This document shows positions 52,855 through 62,006 of a stretch of 64,000 bases of DNA, piece by piece. The notes below the pieces were generated by a model. That model did no database searches. It had not been told where the DNA came from and worked only from the letters and a program-made list of their open reading frames with translations. This DNA comes from Bacteroidota bacterium. GTDB taxonomy: Bacteria; Bacteroidota; Bacteroidia; UKL13-3. Made by a program: the position numbers and the translations under genes. Position 1 is the stretch's first letter, and every line of letters starts with the position of its first letter. The stretch lies in the NCBI GenBank assembly GCA_040388375.1, contig JAZKBU010000009.1, positions 158,494-222,493 on the forward strand, in the 5' to 3' direction.

Positions 52855-53742
52855 ATGATTTTTTTACTACTCAGTATACTCGCATCAACCATTACCGTTA
52901 GTTTCTTTAAGATATTTGAAAAAGTGGGTGTTAACACACTACAAGCTATTATTTTTAATTACCTGACTTGTGCTATTCTCGGTAATTTAATTGACAGTGA
53001 ACAAGCTGTTATAACAACCACATTTTATAGCGAGGAATGGTTTAAATACACGTTACTTTTAGGTTTTTTATTTATCAGTATATTTTTTGCCATTGGTCAA
53101 ACAACCCAGAAAATGGGCGTTTCTGTCAGTATGGTTTCAGCCAAACTATCTGTAGTTATACCTATTGTGTTTGCACTGGTTATGTATAAGCAAAATCTGG
53201 TTCCCATTCAAATATTGGGTATTATACTTTCATTGCTTTCCATTTATTTTATCAGCAAAAAACAAAACGCCACCAGTACAAACCAAGGAACATGGTTACT
53301 ACCATTTATTGTATTTATTGGCAGTGGTTTTATTGACACCATACTCAATTTTATACAAACCCATTTTATACCCGCCACCAGCGAATCACATATTATTACC
53401 ATTACCTTTACAATGGCTTTTGTTATTGGTTTTATTTACCTCCTTAACCTCGTTATTTTTAGGCAGGAAAAAATTAAACTTAAAAATATTTTCTGGGGAT
53501 TTCTGCTCGGCCTACCCAATTATTTCAGCATGCTTTTTTTAGTAAAAACATTGAGCTATTATGCTACTGAAAGTGCAAGCATATTCCCCATTAACAACAT
53601 TGGTATTGTTGCAGCAAGTACCTTAGTAGCCGTTTTGTTTTTCAATGAAAAACTAAACAAACAAAACCTAATTGGTTTAGGTCTGGCTTTAATTGCTATT
53701 ATTCTCATTTCATTCCATCAATACATTGGACTTATTTTTTAA
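52855..53742 (+). CDS. EamA/DMT-superfamily transporter
   Basis: A 295-residue integral membrane protein with about ten hydrophobic helices in two five-helix halves, the DMT (EamA) plan. The two internal repeats end in VMYKQNLVPIQILGIILSLLSIYFIS (~107-132) and VLFFNEKLNKQNLIGLGLALIAI (~261), the classic 'ExxxxxxxxGxxLI' tails. Substrate unknown. It starts 30 bp after ribD and overlaps the next gene. Confidence 0.85.
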   Translation: MIFLLLSILASTITVSFFKIFEKVGVNTLQAIIFNYLTCAILGNLIDSEQAVITTTFYSEEWFKYTLLLGFLFISIFFAIGQTTQKMGVSVSMVSAKLSVVIPIVFALVMYKQNLVPIQILGIILSLLSIYFISKKQNATSTNQGTWLLPFIVFIGSGFIDTILNFIQTHFIPATSESHIITITFTMAFVIGFIYLLNLVIFRQEKIKLKNIFWGFLLGLPNYFSMLFLVKTLSYYATESASIFPINNIGIVAASTLVAVLFFNEKLNKQNLIGLGLALIAIILISFHQYIGLIF

Positions 53743-54346
53743 CGATACCTATTATACCATTGGTCAAACAACCCAAGGTGAGTTTAAAGACAAAGGCAGC
53801 AAATTTATTGGGCTGGCTTTTCATGTTAAAACTGAAGACGAAGCCAAACAAATTATCAAACAATTAAAAAAGGAACATTCACAAGCCAATCACCATTGCT
53901 GGGCATTAATTTTAGGTGCGCAGAAAGAGTTTCAAAAAAGTAGTGACGACCGTGAACCAGCCAATACAGCAGGCAAACCTATATTAAGAGCCATACTACA
54001 GAAAAATGTAACACAAACACTCGTAGTGGTGGTTCGCTATTTTGGAGGTAAATTATTGGGAGTACCCGGCCTTATCAATGCCTACCATGCAGCAGCTGCC
54101 GATGCATTAGTCAATGCCATTATTCTTGAAAAACAAATAATAGAACAATACCAATTAGAGGCAGATTATTTAATGCATAATGCCATCTATAAAGTTAGCA
54201 AACATTTTACAATAAAAATTTACCAAACAGATAACTTTAACCCAAACTTATTTACATTTGAGGTTAGAAAATCGAAAGCCGATGAAGTTATTAAGCAACT
54301 GAACGATGCAGGAATAACACAAATAAAATTTATCCAAATCCTATGA
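53726..54346 (+). CDS. YigZ/IMPACT-family protein
   Basis: A ~206-residue protein. The UPF0029/IMPACT N-terminal domain shows GEFKDKGSKFIGLAF (~15), the SQANHHCWALILG segment (~49), DDREPANTAGKPILRAI (~71) and VVVRYFGGKLLGVPGLINAYHAAA (~97). Role: a conserved but poorly defined protein, linked to translation control in eukaryotic IMPACT. The start is uncertain. The TTG at 53726 gives a family-like NDTYYTI opening and a 17-bp overlap with the DMT gene; a TTG at 53693 adds 11 residues. Confidence 0.82.
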   Translation: MDLFFNDTYYTIGQTTQGEFKDKGSKFIGLAFHVKTEDEAKQIIKQLKKEHSQANHHCWALILGAQKEFQKSSDDREPANTAGKPILRAILQKNVTQTLVVVVRYFGGKLLGVPGLINAYHAAAADALVNAIILEKQIIEQYQLEADYLMHNAIYKVSKHFTIKIYQTDNFNPNLFTFEVRKSKADEVIKQLNDAGITQIKFIQIL

Positions 54347-56097
54347 AAAAACTGTTTACTGCTATAACCTTATTGTCAGGCTTACTAATTCAGGCGCAAC
54401 AAAACAATTGCAGCACCTATATTAAACAAAAAACGGCCACACTAAGCATACCCGAAACAGGAATCAACAATGCCATAGCAGCCAATAAAATGGCAACACC
54501 AATGGCCGATGTAGCCAAACAAATTTTACTCAATACCATACCCGAATTACAACTTGATAATGTAGATATAAAACTGCAACATACTTACCAGAGTTTAGTA
54601 GGTACCCATTACCAGTTTATACAAACCTATTTAAACAAAGAAGTATACCAGTCCAATATAAAAATAGCCCTTAATAGTCAAGGTCAAATAATCAATATAC
54701 TAAATAGCCTATCCGATTTACGCAATATAAAAACCAACAATATCCAATCATTAACCAATAGTGAATTATGGATGTTTGATGGTAGTAAGTTGATAAACGC
54801 AAACAAAAAAACAGTTGGCAATACCGAACAAATTATTGACCAAAACAACAATATACTTTACCAGCAAATTAAAAGCTTAAACAAAGGCCCGGTAGATACA
54901 AACGTTACAGTAAAACTATTTAACCCTGATCCACTTTCAACAGCTAGAAGCCCTTACGTAGCACCCTACTTAAACTACAACAAAATAGATACCCCTTCGC
55001 TAAACAATGAGAGGAAAAATGTTTCACTGTCATTACAATACAGTGATAGCGGGCAATTTATTGCAGCAAACAAATACGTACTCATTAAAGATATTTTTGC
55101 CCCCTTTGTTGATCCGTTTAAACTAAACAATATTTCAAACTTAGCAGTTACCCGCAATACCGATATATTCAAACAGGAAATGGCTATGTACCACATTAGC
55201 CAATACCAAAACATCATTCAGAATGTAGGTATAACCAATTTACAAAATCAATTATGGGTAGATGCTTTAGGCGATTTAAGCGAAAACTCAAGATTTGAAT
55301 TTACAGATACCAATCCATACATGATACTAGCCATTGGAGGTATTCCCGATTCAGAAGATGCCGATGTAATTACCCATGAATACACACACGCTATAGGTTA
55401 TTACATATCACCAAACTCAAGCGATGGAGAAGAAAGAATAGGTATAGATGAAGGCAATGCAGATATTATGGCTGTTTTATATTCACTAAAATTAAGCGAC
55501 TATAATTGGCGAAAAGTATTTAATTGGGATGGTAACGAAACATGGAACGGCAGGAACACTTTAAACACCAAAAACTATAAAACAGACTTTACATTACAAC
55601 GCTACGCTTTAGGCGATATTTGGAGTGGGGCCGTTACTGATATAGCAGAGTCAATAGGTGTGGACAATACCATTAAATTATTGATAACATCAATGGCATC
55701 ATACCAAAACAATATGACCATTCCACAGTTTGCTCAGATAGTTTTACAAAACGATAGTATTCTTTTCAATAAAGCACACTATACAACTCTTACCAATTCA
55801 TTTATCCAACGCAGTATCCTTAATCCAACCTCAGTTGATAATATACAAGGTCAATTACCTATACAGTTTATAAATACATACGGATTTGCCAATAACAACG
55901 AACGCTTACAAATTAACTTACCCCTTATGCAAGCCTTTAATATTGATGTGATAAACTTGGAAGGAAAATCAATTTACCAATTAAACAATCAGCACCAAAC
56001 AGCTGTATTAAACGCCTCTGATTTTAAATCAGGTTTATACTTTGTAAAAGTAAGCGTAGGCGATAAATTATTTGTTCAAAAAATTATAAAAAACTAA
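54343..56097 (+). CDS. Secreted thermolysin-like (gluzincin) peptidase with T9SS sorting domain
   Basis: A 584-residue protein. Signal peptide MKKLFTAITLLSGLLIQAQ. Residues ~55-150 resemble an FTP propeptide (VGTHYQFIQTYLNKEVYQSN). The zinc motif HEYTH is at 345-349 and the third ligand is Glu370 in GIDEGNADIMA, spacing like thermolysin (M4) rather than M36. The C-terminal ~75 residues (FNIDVINLEGKSIYQ and SGLYFVKVSVG) look like a type A sorting domain, though its YPNP segment is absent. It should be secreted. Its ATG overlaps the yigZ stop by 4 bp (ATGA). Confidence 0.82.
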   Translation: MKKLFTAITLLSGLLIQAQQNNCSTYIKQKTATLSIPETGINNAIAANKMATPMADVAKQILLNTIPELQLDNVDIKLQHTYQSLVGTHYQFIQTYLNKEVYQSNIKIALNSQGQIINILNSLSDLRNIKTNNIQSLTNSELWMFDGSKLINANKKTVGNTEQIIDQNNNILYQQIKSLNKGPVDTNVTVKLFNPDPLSTARSPYVAPYLNYNKIDTPSLNNERKNVSLSLQYSDSGQFIAANKYVLIKDIFAPFVDPFKLNNISNLAVTRNTDIFKQEMAMYHISQYQNIIQNVGITNLQNQLWVDALGDLSENSRFEFTDTNPYMILAIGGIPDSEDADVITHEYTHAIGYYISPNSSDGEERIGIDEGNADIMAVLYSLKLSDYNWRKVFNWDGNETWNGRNTLNTKNYKTDFTLQRYALGDIWSGAVTDIAESIGVDNTIKLLITSMASYQNNMTIPQFAQIVLQNDSILFNKAHYTTLTNSFIQRSILNPTSVDNIQGQLPIQFINTYGFANNNERLQINLPLMQAFNIDVINLEGKSIYQLNNQHQTAVLNASDFKSGLYFVKVSVGDKLFVQKIIKN

Positions 56098-56107
56098 ATC
56101 AACATAC

Positions 56108-56818
56108 GTGACCAAAACAGTTTTAATTACAGGAATAACAAAAGGAATAGGCCGTGCCTTAGCAGAATTATTTGCAGAAAAAGGATTTAATATAGCAGGT
56201 TGTGCACGCAACGAAAAAGAACTGAACGCCTTTAAAGCAGAACTCTGGAATAAATACGAAAACCAACGATTCTTATTGGCCTCAGTTGATGTAAGCGATA
56301 AAATTGCAGTGCAAGCATTTGCCAGCGATGTATTAGAAGAGTTTGAAAATATAGATGTGTTAATTAACAATGCAGGAGTATTTATTCCGGGAAGCATACT
56401 CACAGAAGAGGATGGCATTTTTGAACAACAAATAAATACCAATTTAGCCAGTGCATACCATTTAACCCGCGAAATAGTACCGGGCATGAAAAACAGGAAA
56501 GAAGGTTATGTTTTTAATATTTGCAGCACAGCCAGCATTACAGCTTATACCAACGGAAGCAGCTATTGCATAAGTAAATATGCTATGTTGGGCATGACTA
56601 AAGTTTTGCGTGAAGAATTAAAAAACTATAACGTTAAAGTAAGTGCGGTAATGCCGGGAGCCACGTTAACAGATAGTTGGAGTAATACAGAATTACCTGC
56701 AGAACGTTTTATCAAAACTACAGATGTAGCCAATACCATTTGGAATATATACTCCCTATCAAACAACACCGTTGTAGAAGAAATAATAATAAGGCCTCAG
56801 TTAGGTGATATAGATTAA
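56108..56818 (+). CDS. Short-chain dehydrogenase/reductase
   Basis: A 236-residue SDR. Motifs: TGITKGIG (~8, cofactor), INNAG (~88), catalytic Ser in ICSTASITA (~137) and YCISK (~155, Tyr and Lys). The start is GTG at 56108, 10 bp after the peptidase stop; TKTVLITG begins straight after, so no later start is credible. The substrate is unknown. Confidence 0.87.
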   Translation: MTKTVLITGITKGIGRALAELFAEKGFNIAGCARNEKELNAFKAELWNKYENQRFLLASVDVSDKIAVQAFASDVLEEFENIDVLINNAGVFIPGSILTEEDGIFEQQINTNLASAYHLTREIVPGMKNRKEGYVFNICSTASITAYTNGSSYCISKYAMLGMTKVLREELKNYNVKVSAVMPGATLTDSWSNTELPAERFIKTTDVANTIWNIYSLSNNTVVEEIIIRPQLGDID

Positions 56819-56827
56819 TAAGAAAGT

Positions 56828-57127
56828 TTATCGGGTTATAACATAAACGATGGCTATAACCAATAAAATCAAAACAACCCGTATTAAACTTTTTATCAAT
56901 AAGCTTACATAAGCCAACACCGCAAAAATAAGTGCGGCTATACCTATGTATAAAATTGATTTTTCGTAAGAAAGTCCTGTTTCATTTATCCATTTACCAA
57001 AAGGATAAGCTGGTTTTAAATGCTGGTATCTTACATGGTAATATTCTATAAAAGCCATGCCGCTAACTATAGGGGCTGCGAGCATTAACAAAATAGAAAA
57101 TATCTTTACAACTAACGATTTTATCAT
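56828..57127 (-). CDS. Small membrane protein of unknown function
   Basis: A 99-residue protein with three hydrophobic segments (~8-27, ~58-76, ~80-97). No family is recognised. It converges on the SDR gene with a 9-bp gap. On the other side lies the ftcD terminator, so its own promoter must be within or just beyond that terminator. Confidence 0.6.
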   Translation of the reverse strand: MIKSLVVKIFSILLMLAAPIVSGMAFIEYYHVRYQHLKPAYPFGKWINETGLSYEKSILYIGIAALIFAVLAYVSLLIKSLIRVVLILLVIAIVYVITR

Positions 57128-57146
57128 TCCAATTTATCTTATAAAA

Positions 57147-57183
57147 ATTTGCTTCACTTCATATAAAATGAAGTGAAGCAAAT
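57147..57183 (-). terminator. Intrinsic terminator after ftcD
   Basis: ATTTGCTTCACTTCAT (57147..57162) pairs perfectly with ATGAAGTGAAGCAAAT (57168..57183), a 16-bp stem with a 5-nt loop. The minus-strand reading continues into TTTTTAT, so it ends ftcD transcription (stop at 57194). Confidence 0.88.
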
Positions 57184-57193
57184 CTCAACATGT

Positions 57194-58879
57194 TTATACC
57201 AAGGCAGCTTCTACTTTAGTTATTAATTCGTCAGCCTGTTGATGGTTCTTAGCCAGTAAATTTTTTGCATCTGCAATTAATTTATCAGCAAAAGTTCTAT
57301 CCTTTAATTCTTTGGCATTTACTAAAACATTAAAGTATGCTCCACGTACTGCGGTTTTTACACACAATACACCTACGCCTGCATCCGTAATAGAATTTTG
57401 ATTTCCTTTTTCAATCATTGCTTTCAGTAAATCCAAAGTATCAAAAGCAGTTTGCATTACCTTCAAAGGAACTTCGCAAGCATATTTAGTGGCATTTTCT
57501 ATAGCCAAAGTTCTGGCTGCTTTTTCTTCATCAGTAGCTTTAGGTAAACCAAAGGCTAACATAATTTCATTAAAAGCATTGGTATCTTCATCTACCGCTT
57601 TCAATAATTTATCCTTTATAACCTGTCCTTTATCAGCCCACTCACTAAAATAAGCAACTTGCTCCTCCCAACCACGCTTACCTGCTGATAAATTAGCAAC
57701 CATAGTTCCTAACGAAGCACCTAAACTACCAACATATGCACTAATTGAACCACCTCCGGGAGCAGTACTTTCACTGGCAGTTTCATTGGCAAAACTACGT
57801 AAGTTCATCCCAATTAATTTTTCCTTACCGGCATCCCTTAATTTATATTCAATTATTTTATTGTTGACATCAAAAGGAACCAATTCATCTAATCCCAATG
57901 ACTTAATAGCTATTTGAATTAACTCCTCTTCACTTACGCCAACCGAACGTTTTTGTTTGTTTAAATAATGTCTTCCGGCCGCTAACATAGCTTCCAAAGG
58001 AATTAAGCCTACCAGCTCCGAACCAGTTACACGCATGCCTCTTTTTTCAGCGCTTTTACAAACCTCATCAAATGCCTGGTGAACAGAAGTAATTTTATAA
58101 TTAGTCAGGTTAATACTTATCTGCGCAATACCATATTCTTCAATATACCACCCTATTGCTTTACAAGCCTTCAAAGTTCCGGGTATTCTTACCTCATTAC
58201 CCTCAGCATCCTTTACTATTTTACCCGTAATAGGATTTCCCTCACGTAAAACCCTACCCGCTTCCCTGATGTCAAAAGCTACAGAATTAGCCAAACGAAC
58301 CGACTTTGTATTTAAATTTACGTTATAGGCTATTAAAAAATCGCGTGCACCAATAACTGTTCCACCGGCTCTTTCATTAAACTCAACAGGTCCAAAATCA
58401 GGTTTCCATTCTGCTTGTTTTATTTTCTTAAAAAAACCTTCGTATTCCCCTGCTCTAATAACTGAAAGATTATTTCTTTCTTTATTCGGTTGTGCGTACT
58501 CATATAAATAAACAGGAATATTCAATTCCTCTCCAACTCTTTTTCCTAGTTTTTGTGCAAACGCAGCCGTTTCTTCCATGGTAATCCCACTTACCGGAAT
58601 TAATGGGCAAACATCAGTGGCTCCCATTCTTGGATGCTCCCCTTTATGTTTACTCATATCAATAACTTCAGCCGCTTTTTTTATTGCTAAATAAGCCGCT
58701 TCAATAACAGCATTTGGTTCCCCTACAAAAGTTACTACCGTTCTATTAGTAGCTTTTCCCGGGTCAACATCTAATAACTTAACACCTTCTACACTTTCTA
58801 TTACATCAGTAATCTGCTTAATTACCTGCAAATCGTTTCCCTCACTAAAATTAGGAACACATTCAATTAATTTAGTCAT
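57194..58879 (-). CDS. ftcD: Bifunctional glutamate formimidoyltransferase / formimidoyl-THF cyclodeaminase
   Basis: FTCD moves formimino from formiminoglutamate to THF, then releases ammonia, the last part of histidine degradation. The 561-residue protein has the N-terminal transferase (VPNFSEGND, catalytic His82 in HKGEHPRMGATDVCP) and C-terminal cyclodeaminase from ~residue 365 (APGGGSISAYVGSLGASLGTMVANLS). Both domains look intact. No hut gene is nearby. Confidence 0.94.
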   Translation of the reverse strand: MTKLIECVPNFSEGNDLQVIKQITDVIESVEGVKLLDVDPGKATNRTVVTFVGEPNAVIEAAYLAIKKAAEVIDMSKHKGEHPRMGATDVCPLIPVSGITMEETAAFAQKLGKRVGEELNIPVYLYEYAQPNKERNNLSVIRAGEYEGFFKKIKQAEWKPDFGPVEFNERAGGTVIGARDFLIAYNVNLNTKSVRLANSVAFDIREAGRVLREGNPITGKIVKDAEGNEVRIPGTLKACKAIGWYIEEYGIAQISINLTNYKITSVHQAFDEVCKSAEKRGMRVTGSELVGLIPLEAMLAAGRHYLNKQKRSVGVSEEELIQIAIKSLGLDELVPFDVNNKIIEYKLRDAGKEKLIGMNLRSFANETASESTAPGGGSISAYVGSLGASLGTMVANLSAGKRGWEEQVAYFSEWADKGQVIKDKLLKAVDEDTNAFNEIMLAFGLPKATDEEKAARTLAIENATKYACEVPLKVMQTAFDTLDLLKAMIEKGNQNSITDAGVGVLCVKTAVRGAYFNVLVNAKELKDRTFADKLIADAKNLLAKNHQQADELITKVEAALV

Positions 58880-58928
58880 ATTTCAATTTAATTACTTTAA
58901 AATTATAGGTGAGCGAAACTAATAAAAT

Positions 58929-58946
58929 TTACTGTTTGAACAGTAA
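58929..58946. promoter_or_regulatory. 18-bp palindrome upstream of ftcD
   Basis: TTACTGTT (58929..58936), spacer TG, AACAGTAA (58939..58946), perfect 8-bp arms. It begins 49 bp before the ftcD ATG and could be an operator. A role in the neighbouring gene's terminator is less likely because that hairpin lies further away. Confidence 0.45.
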
Positions 58947-58971
58947 TAAGATTTACCAAAAGTGCATAAAA

Positions 58972-58999
58972 AAAGCCACCTCACTCGTGAGATAGCTTT
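58972..58999 (-). terminator. Terminator after the small 98-aa gene
   Basis: AAAGC (58972..58976) pairs with GCTTT (58995..58999), and CTCA (58980..58983) with TGAG (58988..58991), separated by a 3-nt internal bulge; the loop is CTCG. On the minus strand the GGCTTTTTTT run follows, 21 bp after the stop at 59021. Confidence 0.65.
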
Positions 59000-59020
59000 A
59001 ATTAACAAAATTCCGTTTAT

Positions 59021-59317
59021 TTATTGTAGCGCAGTTGGCATCGATTCTTTAGCTGAATAAAAATAAGTATCAAAAGGAGTATCTACATTTTGAAATATAT
59101 CAATATGATAAATGCATTTTATTTCAAACAAAACCCCAACTACCATGGCTATAACTATTACAAAGTATAAAAACTTCATGAAATCAAGCATGTTTTTCAC
59201 ATAAAACAATACCGATTCAAACGCTCTGATGTACAGAGGTTGGCTTACACTATTTAACTTTGGGTTTAAATTAGCAAAAGAAGTTCTGTTTAATTCGTTT
59301 TTTGTAAAAGTTGCCAT
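59021..59317 (-). CDS. Small single-pass membrane protein of unknown function
   Basis: A 98-residue protein with one strong hydrophobic helix (~45-66, FMKFLYFVIVIAMVVGVLFE) and a 40-residue polar N-terminus. It ends TALQ. No family is recognised. It has its own terminator downstream and a 314-bp gap upstream, so is likely monocistronic. Coding status is supported by the terminator and length only. Confidence 0.6.
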   Translation of the reverse strand: MATFTKNELNRTSFANLNPKLNSVSQPLYIRAFESVLFYVKNMLDFMKFLYFVIVIAMVVGVLFEIKCIYHIDIFQNVDTPFDTYFYSAKESMPTALQ

Positions 59318-59631
59318 AGTTCTAATTATTTAAAGTTTAAATCTGTCCTTTTTCTTATTCGAATATACGTAAAACCTATTTGAATGGTTGTTAAATAATG
59401 ATTAAATGGGTAGAAACGTCCACAAAATGCTTGTTTTCAAATATTTAAACTTATTAAGCATTCAAAACAAACTGCTATTTAAATAGGAAAACCGTTAGAA
59501 AAAGTGCTGTTTTAATCCAAAATCAGCCATTTACATAAAAAAAGAACTAAAAAAATAATCAAATGTCGCACTAAAACATTTACATGCCAATTTTTTGACA
59601 GTATTTACGAAGTATTATTGCTATTGGTTTT
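59318..59631. other. Intergenic stretch without recognised genes
   Basis: AT-rich, with no credible reading frame, RNA gene or strong hairpin. It must contain the promoter of the small membrane gene; TATATTCG on the minus strand about 45 bp before its ATG is a weak -7 candidate. Confidence 0.6.
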
Positions 59632-60381
59632 CTATTGTTTAAAAAACTTCTGATAAAACACTCCTGAAGATGAACTCAACTTTAAATAATACAATCCTGA
59701 AGGCAATATTGGAATATTCATCCCTAGTTCATTAGTACCCTTACCCAGTGAATAACTGCTCTCCAATACCAAGCTCCCATGTGCATCAATTAAACTCATA
59801 TTACATTGATCCGATTGATTACTCCAGGCACTTAAATGCAATACATTTTCCGTTACAGGATTTGGATAAATAATAAACCCCTTTCCACTAAAATCCATTA
59901 CTTCATTTACACCTACACCAGCATTAACGGTAAGAGTAAAATCCGTTAACGTATCCGTTATAGTTTGTTTAAAGATAGATACAGAAGCATCCACTTCAAT
60001 AACAATTTGTAATGGATAAACTCCTTTTTGAGTAGGCGTACCTGTTACCAATATACAACCATTAGTGCCTCCACCAATAGCACAATTACCATTGTTACAC
60101 TCATAAGCCATTCCATTCGGAACACCAATAATTTGTTTTATCCTTAATGAATCAACCTTGGCATTTACCAGACCAAAATTGGGTACATTTACTATGGTAT
60201 CTTTAGTTACATAATATTGTAAAACCTGGCTATACGCTACATTTACTCTACCTGCTGGCAAAACCGAAGGAAAAACACCAGTAGATTTAATATTCAAATC
60301 TACATTACATACTTGTGCATTCAAGACGCCAGTATATAGCAATACCGTCATAACACATACACCCAAAAATTTAGTTTTCAT
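59632..60381 (-). CDS. Secreted T9SS cargo protein of unknown function
   Basis: A 249-residue protein with a signal peptide (MKTKFLGVCVMTVLLYTGVLNAQ). Residues ~30-155 form a beta-rich, Ig-like domain (GVPNGMAYECNNGNC and CILVTGTPTQKGVYPLQIVIEV, resembling a putative-Ig segment of gliding/adhesin proteins). The last ~80 residues are a type A T9SS sorting domain (FIIYPNPVTENVLHL, LPSGLYYLKLSS). It is therefore probably attached to or released from the surface. Function unknown. Confidence 0.82.
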   Translation of the reverse strand: MKTKFLGVCVMTVLLYTGVLNAQVCNVDLNIKSTGVFPSVLPAGRVNVAYSQVLQYYVTKDTIVNVPNFGLVNAKVDSLRIKQIIGVPNGMAYECNNGNCAIGGGTNGCILVTGTPTQKGVYPLQIVIEVDASVSIFKQTITDTLTDFTLTVNAGVGVNEVMDFSGKGFIIYPNPVTENVLHLSAWSNQSDQCNMSLIDAHGSLVLESSYSLGKGTNELGMNIPILPSGLYYLKLSSSSGVFYQKFFKQ

Positions 60382-60462
60382 AAGTTCAATAGTTTGTTTT
60401 TATATAATAAAATTCAATGCTTTTCTCTACTCCAATTAATTACCAATAACAAATTAACAATA

Positions 60463-61872
60463 TTAATTGGAATCATTTACACCTAAGTCACTAGCTACCA
60501 ATTTCATTAAGTTGAAAGCCTCCTCAAAATCATTTTTAATTTTACCATCCAATATAGCCTCCCTGATAGCATTTTTTATAATGCCTATTTCCTTACATGG
60601 TTGTAAATTAAATGTCTTCATTATCATTTCACCATCAATAGGAGGCTGCCAATTACGCAGTTTATCACGTTCCTCTACTTCAGCTACCAATTGCTGTACC
60701 TTATCTAAGTTGGCTTTATAAAGTTTCTTTTTTTCCTCAAATCGGGTAGTCATATCAGCCCTGCACAAAACAAATAAATCATTTAAGTCTTCACCAGCAT
60801 CAACTATCAAGCGCCTGATAGCCGAATCAGTAACGCCATCTTCAGCCAAAGCCTTTGGCCTATGATGCAATGCAACTAACTTCTGTACATAGCGCATTTT
60901 TTCATTAAGGGGCAGCTTTAAATGATTAAATATTTGAGGTACCATTTTACTTCCTTTATCTTCATGCCCATGAAACTTCCAGCCACCCTCTTCTGCAATA
61001 AATCTCTTCGTTAATGGCTTGCCAATATCATGCAACAAGGCCGCCCATCTTAACCAAAGATCATTTGTTTCTTCAGTTATATTATCAACTACATTAATAG
61101 TATGGTAAAAATTATCTTTATGTCCCTTCCCTTGCTTTACTTCAACACCATGCATATTATATAGCTCTTTAAAGACAAGTTCCAACAGCCCGCTGTCAAA
61201 AAGCAACTTTAAACCTATAGAAGGTTTAGGAGATAACAATATTTTATTTAACTCTTCACTGATACGCTCAAAAGAAATAATCTTTATACGTTCCGCATTA
61301 TTTTTAATAGCATCAAAAGTAGCCGGTACTATGGTAAAGTTTAATTGCGATGCAAATCTGATAGCCCTTAACATTCTCAAAGGATCATCACTAAAAGTAA
61401 TAGCCGGTTCCAAAGGAGTTCTTATCAACTTTTGTTGTATATCTTCTAAACCACCAAAAGGATCAACAAACTCGCCAAATCTATTTTCATTTAAACATAT
61501 AGCCAGTGCATTTATTGTGAAATCCCTCCTGTTTTGGTCATCAGCTAATGTACCTGCAAATACCTTTGGTTTTCTACTATCTGCTTGGTAACTTTCCTTT
61601 CTTGATCCAACAAACTCAACCTGCCATTCATCTGTTTTAACCATAGCAGTACCAAAGTTTTTAAAAATCGCAAAATCACTTTGCTTATTTCGTAAAGCAA
61701 ATGATTTTGCCAATGGAAGAGCATCCCCAATTACAACAACATCAATATCCTTCGAAGCTCTATCTAAAATCAAATCCCGAACATAACCACCAATCAAATA
61801 GGTTTCTAAACCCAACGAATCAGCACATTGTTGAAGTTGTTTAAAAATAGGGCTTGTTAATTTTTCTCTCAT
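60463..61872 (-). CDS. CCA-adding-type tRNA nucleotidyltransferase with HD domain
   Basis: A 469-residue protein with the class II nucleotidyltransferase core: GGYVRDLILDR (~28-38), KDIDVVVIGD (~40-49, catalytic Asp pair), and the RRDFTINALAI segment (~110). An HD phosphohydrolase domain follows (LLHDIGKPLT at ~263 and the HGHEDKG at ~283). It may be CCA-adding tRNA nucleotidyltransferase or a poly(A) polymerase-like enzyme; the HD domain is typical of the former. The gene is alone on this strand and divergent from the histidine kinase gene. Confidence 0.88.
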   Translation of the reverse strand: MREKLTSPIFKQLQQCADSLGLETYLIGGYVRDLILDRASKDIDVVVIGDALPLAKSFALRNKQSDFAIFKNFGTAMVKTDEWQVEFVGSRKESYQADSRKPKVFAGTLADDQNRRDFTINALAICLNENRFGEFVDPFGGLEDIQQKLIRTPLEPAITFSDDPLRMLRAIRFASQLNFTIVPATFDAIKNNAERIKIISFERISEELNKILLSPKPSIGLKLLFDSGLLELVFKELYNMHGVEVKQGKGHKDNFYHTINVVDNITEETNDLWLRWAALLHDIGKPLTKRFIAEEGGWKFHGHEDKGSKMVPQIFNHLKLPLNEKMRYVQKLVALHHRPKALAEDGVTDSAIRRLIVDAGEDLNDLFVLCRADMTTRFEEKKKLYKANLDKVQQLVAEVEERDKLRNWQPPIDGEMIMKTFNLQPCKEIGIIKNAIREAILDGKIKNDFEEAFNLMKLVASDLGVNDSN

Positions 61873-62006
61873 TCTAAATTTTGTGCAAATTATTAAATAT
61901 TATCTATTCCCCCTTAATATATTATACCTCTGTTATATATTTTGTAACACTAAAATCAGTTAGCATAAATATTAATCTTATAGTATTTTGCAGCAATATA
62001 TTTCCT

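Noticed and set aside
53165..53542. 125-residue frame inside the DMT transporter gene
   Set aside because: It runs in another frame of a well-supported membrane protein and looks like its frame-shifted shadow.
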